Source of the DNA: Eubacterium sp.
Lineage (GTDB): Bacteria > Bacillota > Clostridia > Lachnospirales > Lachnospiraceae
Assembly: GCA_016292095.1 (NCBI GenBank)
Contig: JAEFAB010000074.1
Span: forward strand, 1-64,000
Reading direction: 5' to 3'
DNA: 64,000 nucleotides
This document shows positions 58,515 through 64,000 of this stretch, in pieces (the stretch's first letter is position 1; each line of letters starts with the position of its first letter). A program made the translations under genes and the position numbers. The notes under the pieces are model-generated. The model ran no database searches. It had not been told where the DNA came from and was given only the letters and a program-made list of their open reading frames with translations.

Positions 58515-59804
58515 TTATTCCAACACGCCCCGTTCTTTCAGTGCCTTGAGAATTTCGTTACAAACTTGCACTCTGTCATTACAATCAACCGACACCTGTA
58601 AATCCGTTACCGATACATAACGCGGTTCTCTTTTACTCATCAACTCTTTGATAAATTCCACATTCATATTATTCTTTAAAATCGGACGACTGGTATCATC
58701 TTTTACTCGTTCATAGATTGTTTCCGGTGTTGCTTTCAATAAGACGATTTCTCCGGTCTGTTTCAGAATTTCAACATTTTCATCCCTTAACACAGCACCA
58801 CCGCCACAGGAAATAATCTGTCCTTCCTTTTTCGAAATCGTACGTAATGCTTCGGTTTCAATGTCCCGAAAGCCCTGCTCACCCTTTTGCTCAAAGATTT
58901 CATTGATGGACATTCCCTGGGTTTTCACAATATATTGGTCCACATCAATTTCTTCCAATCCTGTAATCATAGACAACGCCCGGGACACTGTTGTTTTCCC
59001 GGTTCCCATAAATCCAATCAAACTGATATTACCCCGCAGTTTACAACCGCGATTGATTTGAAGCAGATTTCGTACAGTTTCCACAGAAGCCTGTCCCGGT
59101 GCTGATGCATCGACACCGGCTGCAAAAGTTATTACCGATCCGGTCTGTTTTGTACAGACTCTGGTAACTGTTCCCAGTTCGGACATAGACATGGTAATCA
59201 ATGGTTTTGTCAGTTGTTCATTAGCCTTCTGTGATGCACTCATCAATTTTTCCACGTCATATTTGTTTTTCGGCATTACCGCCAATTTACAAAGGTCGGC
59301 ACCGGTTTCTTCTATCTGTTTCAAAATCGAAATCATTTTACTTTCATCCGGTGTGCTGAAGAAATGATGATTGGAGCCAATAACTTTTACCGGATATTGG
59401 TGCAATTCTTCAATCAAAGAAGCTGCTCCTTCTACCCGACACGCTTCTACATCAATGAACTCCACATGATATTCTTCGCTGATGGAAGCCACATTCAGAC
59501 ATACCTTTTTGTAAATTTCATCTGACACTTCCCATTCTCCACCTTCCGCCTTTGTACGAATGGTGTAAATAATCGGAAGATCTTTCAGCGTATCACTAAT
59601 CCCTTTCAGACACTGACGATTCACTTCCAAATCGGTAACGGCATCCTTCAGGTAATCTGCTCTCCATTCAACCAAATCAGGCTTTTTTTCTTTTACCAGC
59701 GCTGCCTGATGGGCAATTTCTTCCGGTGTCGTTCCTATAATCGGAACACATATTTTTGTTTCCTCTGTATTCAGTTCTATATGTGCTGTTTTTAATGTTT
59801 TCAT
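58515..59804 (-). CDS. Fused type I 3-dehydroquinate dehydratase - shikimate kinase
   Basis: N-terminus AroD-like (PDLVEWRADYL, YTIRTKAEGGEW, ASAPGQASV); C-terminus AroK-like (ISLIGFMGTGKTTVSRAL, EIDVDQYI, ISCGGGAVL, RPIL). Confidence 0.92.
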   Translation of the reverse strand: MKTLKTAHIELNTEETKICVPIIGTTPEEIAHQAALVKEKKPDLVEWRADYLKDAVTDLEVNRQCLKGISDTLKDLPIIYTIRTKAEGGEWEVSDEIYKKVCLNVASISEEYHVEFIDVEACRVEGAASLIEELHQYPVKVIGSNHHFFSTPDESKMISILKQIEETGADLCKLAVMPKNKYDVEKLMSASQKANEQLTKPLITMSMSELGTVTRVCTKQTGSVITFAAGVDASAPGQASVETVRNLLQINRGCKLRGNISLIGFMGTGKTTVSRALSMITGLEEIDVDQYIVKTQGMSINEIFEQKGEQGFRDIETEALRTISKKEGQIISCGGGAVLRDENVEILKQTGEIVLLKATPETIYERVKDDTSRPILKNNMNVEFIKELMSKREPRYVSVTDLQVSVDCNDRVQVCNEILKALKERGVLE

Positions 59805-59896
59805 AATTTCCACTTTCTTTTTAATTTTGTTTACTTTTTAACTATTTAAAATTATACTTATATGAGAAAAAAAATCAACAAAGAAGAGGTAGCAAT

Positions 59897-60772
59897 ATGG
59901 GATGTATCAATAACATTACAGGAACAACAAAACTCACAGGGCTTCTCGGCAGTCCTGTTGCTCACAGTAAATCCCCACTGATGCATAACGAGTCCTTTCG
60001 ACTTTTGGATTTAGATTATGTTTATCTGTGTTTTGACGTTCCGGAAGACAACTTGGAAGTAGCCTATGAAGGATTAAAGAAATTGAACGTTGCAGGTTTT
60101 AACTGCACAATGCCTGATAAAACAAGAATGAGTCAGCTGGTGGATGAATTGTCTCCTGCGGCTTCATTGATCGGTGCAGTAAACACTGTTGTAAACAATA
60201 ACGGTATTTTTGTCGGACACAATACCGACGGCATTGGATATATCAGTTCCCTGAAGGAAAAGGGTCATTCCATTATCGACCGAAAGATGACTTTACTGGG
60301 AGCCGGCGGTGCTGCATCTTCCATTATGGTTCAGGCGGCCCTGGACGGTGCCAGAGAAATCGACGTCTTCAGTATCAAAGACCGATTTTGGGAAAAGGCA
60401 GAAAAGATGATTGACGGAATCAATGCAAAAACGAATTGTAAGGTCAATCTGATTGAAATGAATTCCGATGAACGGTTGGGTGCTTCGATTGCCGAAAGCG
60501 ATATTCTTTGTAACGCCACCACCGTTGGAATGGCACCGAAAGTAGACGGTTGCCTGATTAAAGATTCGTCAATGTTACGGGAAGGATTAATTGTTTCCGA
60601 CATCATCTATAATCCGTTGGAAACTAAGCTGTACAAGATGGCTCAGGAAGCCGGCTGTTCCGTATTCAACGGTCTCTATATGCTTTTATACCAAGGGGCC
60701 GAAGCATTCAAATTATGGACCGGACAGGAAATGCCGGTGGAAACCATTAAACAGAAATATTTTGACAACTAA
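59897..60772 (+). CDS. aroE: Shikimate dehydrogenase
   Basis: LLGSPVAHSKSPLMHNESF, GFNCTMPDKTRM, VNTVVNNNGIFVGHNTDGIGY, LLGAGGAASSI. Confidence 0.95.
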   Translation: MGCINNITGTTKLTGLLGSPVAHSKSPLMHNESFRLLDLDYVYLCFDVPEDNLEVAYEGLKKLNVAGFNCTMPDKTRMSQLVDELSPAASLIGAVNTVVNNNGIFVGHNTDGIGYISSLKEKGHSIIDRKMTLLGAGGAASSIMVQAALDGAREIDVFSIKDRFWEKAEKMIDGINAKTNCKVNLIEMNSDERLGASIAESDILCNATTVGMAPKVDGCLIKDSSMLREGLIVSDIIYNPLETKLYKMAQEAGCSVFNGLYMLLYQGAEAFKLWTGQEMPVETIKQKYFDN

Positions 60773-60775
60773 AAA

Positions 60776-60806
60776 AATTGCCCGGTAACTGTACCGGGCA
60801 ATTTCT
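60776..60806. terminator. Bidirectional terminator between convergent aroE and the YqeG-like gene
   Basis: AAAATTGCCCGGTA-actg-TACCGGGCAATTTC. Confidence 0.8.
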
Positions 60807-61311
60807 ATTTTGTCTTCATCAATCGCTTTCTCCATCTCCATAAAACAAATTTTTCCGGAATTCGTTTTAGGACAATCTGGATTTCTTCTTTTTTATCTAT
60901 TTGCTTTACCATAATGGTCTGCATTCCACAGCGGTTAGCTCCCCAGATATCCGTAAAAATCTGGTCTCCCAAAAACAAGGTTGTTTCCCGCGTGGTTCCC
61001 ATCAATTCCATCGCCTTTTCATAATTCTTTGTGGATGGCTTATGGGCATTGAAAATATATTTTGACTCTACTGCATATGCAAAGGGTTCCACTCTGGCTT
61101 CTTTGTTATTTGAAATCAGGCAGGTGTCAATTCCCTTTTCGTGCAACTCCCTAAAATAAGAAACAATTTCAGGGGTGGCAGGTGCTCCGTGGGGAACCAA
61201 TGTATTATCAATATCCGAGATAATCCCTCTAATTCCCTGTTTATAGTACATATCCCAATCAATATCCCAAACTGAATCCAGATATTCATCAGGAAAAAAT
61301 CTTTCCAGCAT
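60805..61311 (-). CDS. YqeG family HAD phosphatase
   Basis: GIRGIISDIDNTLVPHGAP, CLISNNKEARV, FLGDQIFTDIWGANRCGM. Confidence 0.9.
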   Translation of the reverse strand: MLERFFPDEYLDSVWDIDWDMYYKQGIRGIISDIDNTLVPHGAPATPEIVSYFRELHEKGIDTCLISNNKEARVEPFAYAVESKYIFNAHKPSTKNYEKAMELMGTTRETTLFLGDQIFTDIWGANRCGMQTIMVKQIDKKEEIQIVLKRIPEKFVLWRWRKRLMKTK

Positions 61312-61326
61312 GTTCCTTCTGTCCCC

Positions 61327-61776
61327 TTATTTCAACAATTTCGCCAACTCGTCCATAAACGTATTTACATCCTTGAATTCACGGTATACTGACGCAAAAC
61401 GAACATAAGCTACCTGGTCGAGTGCCTTCAGACGTTCCATGACAAGTTCCCCAATCACTTCACTCTGAATTTCTTTCTGTTCCATATTGAAGATTGCATT
61501 TTCCACCTCTTCTACTGTGGATACAATCTGGTCATAGGAAACCGGTCTTTTATGGCAGGAACGTAAAATTCCAGCCTCGATTTTCCCGCGATCATAAGGT
61601 TCTCGAATATTCCCTTTCTTGATAACAATCAACGGAATACTTTCCACCTTTTCGTAAGTCGTAAATCTTTTTGAGCACTGTTCGCACTGTCTTCTTCTTC
61701 GAATAGCACTATTATCTTCTGCCGGACGCGAGTCAATTACTTTCGTATCATCTGCTCCACAATATGGACATTTCAT
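61327..61776 (-). CDS. nrdR: Transcriptional repressor NrdR
   Basis: MKCPYCGADDTKVIDSRPAEDNSAIRRRRQCEQCSKRFTTYE; start reassigned from the track ORF. Confidence 0.96.
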   Translation of the reverse strand: MKCPYCGADDTKVIDSRPAEDNSAIRRRRQCEQCSKRFTTYEKVESIPLIVIKKGNIREPYDRGKIEAGILRSCHKRPVSYDQIVSTVEEVENAIFNMEQKEIQSEVIGELVMERLKALDQVAYVRFASVYREFKDVNTFMDELAKLLK

Positions 61777-61832
61777 TTGTCTTCCTCCTTTAGGTTCACA
61801 TAAAACGATTATAAAAAAATTTGTCCTATCGG

Positions 61833-62096
61833 TCAAGGTATTTTGACTTTTTGCCGAACCCGGTTTTCCTCCACTTCTACCAGAATTACGTCCGGTCCCA
61901 CCTGGGTAATACAAGATATGGGAATGACATATTCATAATCACTGCAAAAGAATCCAAACCACTTTGAAGGCGCAGTCACAATCAAAGCACGAATGTCCCC
62001 GGAGCACAAATCAAACTCCAAATCTCTTGCGCAGCCCAGCACTTTGCAGGAGCAGGTATTGATAATTTCTTTTCTTTTTAAATCCTGAATTCGCAT
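61833..62096 (-). CDS. YlmC/YmxH family PRC-barrel-like sporulation protein
   Basis: MRIQDLKRKEIINTCSCKVLGCARDLEFDLCSGDIRALIV; downstream of sigG. Confidence 0.85.
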   Translation of the reverse strand: MRIQDLKRKEIINTCSCKVLGCARDLEFDLCSGDIRALIVTAPSKWFGFFCSDYEYVIPISCITQVGPDVILVEVEENRVRQKVKIP

Positions 62097-62127
62097 TTTT
62101 ATTTTATTCTATGCACCACTTCTTCCG

Positions 62128-62904
62128 TTAGCGAATATAATTTTTCATGAGTTTCAAAGCATTCTTTTCCAGGCGACTGACCTGCGCCTGGGAAATCCCG
62201 ATTTCCTCAGCAATCTCCATCTGAGTCTTTCCGTTAAAGAAACGCATATCGATAATCTTTCGTTCCCTACCAGAAAGTTTTCCCAACGCTTCACTTAACA
62301 CAATACTCTCCACCCACTTTTCTTCCTTATTTTTCTTATCACTAATCTGATCCATTACATACAGCGTATCTCCTCCCTGTTCATAAACCGGTTCAAATAA
62401 AGAAACCGGACTTTGAATTGCATCCAGAGCATACGCCACCTCTTCTCTTGCCACGCCGATTTCCTCTGCAATTTCTCCGATTGTCGGCTCCCGGTTTGTG
62501 GTTTTTGCAATGCGTTCCCTGCAGTAAATCGCCTTATAGGCAACATCTTTTACCGAACGACTGACGCGAATCGCTGCGTTATCCCGCAAAAATCTTTTCA
62601 ATTCTCCTGCAATCATCGGTACCGCATAAGTGGAAAACTTGATATTCAGTGTATCATCAAAATTGTCCACCGCTTTAATCAAGCCCACACAACCGATTTG
62701 AAACAAGTCATCCATATTTTCCTTGCTGCCTGAAAACCGTTGTAGGATACTTAGTACCAACCTTAAGTTTCCCTGAATATAACGTTCTCTCGCCTCCATG
62801 TCCCCTTCTTTGATTTTTCTGAATAGTTCTTTTTTCTCTTCTTCTGAAAGTAACGGTAATTTCGAAGTATTCACTCCGCAAATTTCTACTTTATAAAGAG
62901 CCAT
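62128..62904 (-). CDS. sigG: RNA polymerase sporulation sigma factor SigG
   Basis: KVEICGVNTSKLPLLSEEEKKELF, NMDDLFQIGCVGLIKAVDNFD; downstream of sigE. Confidence 0.95.
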   Translation of the reverse strand: MALYKVEICGVNTSKLPLLSEEEKKELFRKIKEGDMEARERYIQGNLRLVLSILQRFSGSKENMDDLFQIGCVGLIKAVDNFDDTLNIKFSTYAVPMIAGELKRFLRDNAAIRVSRSVKDVAYKAIYCRERIAKTTNREPTIGEIAEEIGVAREEVAYALDAIQSPVSLFEPVYEQGGDTLYVMDQISDKKNKEEKWVESIVLSEALGKLSGRERKIIDMRFFNGKTQMEIAEEIGISQAQVSRLEKNALKLMKNYIR

Positions 62905-62953
62905 TTCAAACCTCCCATCAATACTTATTTAGCATTGACAGTTTTTGGGCTCT

Positions 62954-63685
62954 TTATTCATATTTTAAAATTTCCCGTTTTAATCGCTTAATAATTTTCT
63001 TCTCCAATCGGGAAATATAGGACTGGGAAATTCCAAGAATGTCCGCCACCTGCTTTTGTGTTAATTCTTTCCCGTTCTTTTCCTTTAACCCATAACGCAT
63101 TTCCACAATTTCCCTTTCTCTGGCGTTCAGTTTTTCAATTGCCTTGTAAAGCAGTCTCCGCTCAACTTCCGATTCCAGGTCTTTTGAAATCAAATCTTCC
63201 TCTGTTCCCAGAATATCCGATAAAAGCAATTCATTGCCGTCCCAATCCACATTCAGCGGCTCGTCAATGGATACTTCCATTTTAATCTTGCTGTTTTTTC
63301 GCAAATGCATCAGAATTTCATTTTCAATACAACGTGATGCATAGGTTGCCAATTTGATATTTTTGTCCGACTTAAAGGTGTTGATTCCCTTAATCAACCC
63401 GATGGTTCCAATGGATATTAAGTCTTCCACGCCCACACCGGTATTATCAAATTTCTTTGCAATGTACACCACCAGACGCAGATTATGCTCAATCAGCGTA
63501 CTTCGCGCTTCCTTGTTTTGCTCTTCACACAGTTTCCGGATACATTCCGATTCTTCTTCACTTTCCAAAGGTTCCGGCAGCACATCACTGCCTCCTATGT
63601 ATCGTAGTTCGCCTTCTCCGGAAAAAATCCATCCCTTAAAGCTCCGTAAGTGTTCTTTTAATTCTCTTCTTCTCTCTGCTATCAT
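62954..63685 (-). CDS. sigE: RNA polymerase sporulation sigma factor SigE
   Basis: [40 protein letters not shown] with RBS GGGGGAGAG (track start at 63706 is TTG). Confidence 0.94.
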   Translation of the reverse strand: MIAERRRELKEHLRSFKGWIFSGEGELRYIGGSDVLPEPLESEEESECIRKLCEEQNKEARSTLIEHNLRLVVYIAKKFDNTGVGVEDLISIGTIGLIKGINTFKSDKNIKLATYASRCIENEILMHLRKNSKIKMEVSIDEPLNVDWDGNELLLSDILGTEEDLISKDLESEVERRLLYKAIEKLNAREREIVEMRYGLKEKNGKELTQKQVADILGISQSYISRLEKKIIKRLKREILKYE

Positions 63686-63998
63686 TTTTCTCTCCCCCTT
63701 TTTCAAAATATTCCGGATGAATAATCATTTCGTATCCACGATGAAATACGTCTTCTTTCTCGCAAACAGCCACGGGAACATTTTCATATTCCACGTCCGA
63801 CACCATCATGCGTTCCAACCAAAACCCTTTCATTATGCCATGGCTCCGGTCAATGGTATTGTACGGAATATACACAGGCTTCTCCTTTTCCTTGACCTGA
63901 TTGGTTGCCAAAACGCAAACCGGTTTTCCCGTAATGGGCTCCACTAAGCCATTGCCTGTATCACAGAGTCCATAGACTGTTTTCTCCTGTCCTTGCAT
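63636..63998 (-). CDS. spoIIGA: SpoIIGA sigma-E-processing peptidase, C-terminal part (runs off the window)
   Basis: [19 protein letters not shown] catalytic Asp context; adjacent to sigE. Confidence 0.88.
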   Translation of the reverse strand: MQGQEKTVYGLCDTGNGLVEPITGKPVCVLATNQVKEKEKPVYIPYNTIDRSHGIMKGFWLERMMVSDVEYENVPVAVCEKEDVFHRGYEMIIHPEYFEKGGEKNDSREKKRIKRTLTEL

Positions 63999-64000
63999 CC

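Overview
Chromosomal window from a low-GC, spore-forming anaerobic Firmicute, probably Lachnospiraceae-like (inferred from gene content). Most genes lie on the minus strand. Housekeeping blocks recognised from the protein sequences: split MetH plus MetF, GerW/YtfJ and DUF2953-like proteins, LysA-like decarboxylase, MalQ, a giant 2-hydroxyacyl-CoA dehydratase activase-like protein, an ECF-like sigma factor with a long C-terminal extension, Ung, YegS-like kinase, HisF/HisH, a two-component system, CinA-like protein, ssrA tmRNA, TrxB/TrxA, M18 aminopeptidase, Nudix, S8 protease, an LRR protein, a two-gene SufBC-like system, S66 peptidase, AddAB, NadE, an amidase with SPOR-like tail, lysine-riboswitch-controlled DapA/DapB, Ssb, EF-P, an AroD-AroK fusion, AroE, YqeG-like HAD, NrdR, YlmC/YmxH-like protein, SigG, SigE and a partial SpoIIGA. 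The two least ordinary signals are: (1) three intergenic tandem arrays with almost identical period (63-65 bp), each immediately 3' of a minus-strand stop codon, two of them sharing GGTACAC...GTGTACC inverted-repeat units; (2) a ~10 kb cluster (47.98-57.46 kb) of secreted PF11790/GH128-like glycosidases and CBM-like proteins, five of six ending in a lysine-rich fibronectin-III-like tail, with AAACGTTT operator-like palindromes upstream. No rRNA, CRISPR, transposase or prophage was recognised. All calls come from reading the sequence; no database search was run.
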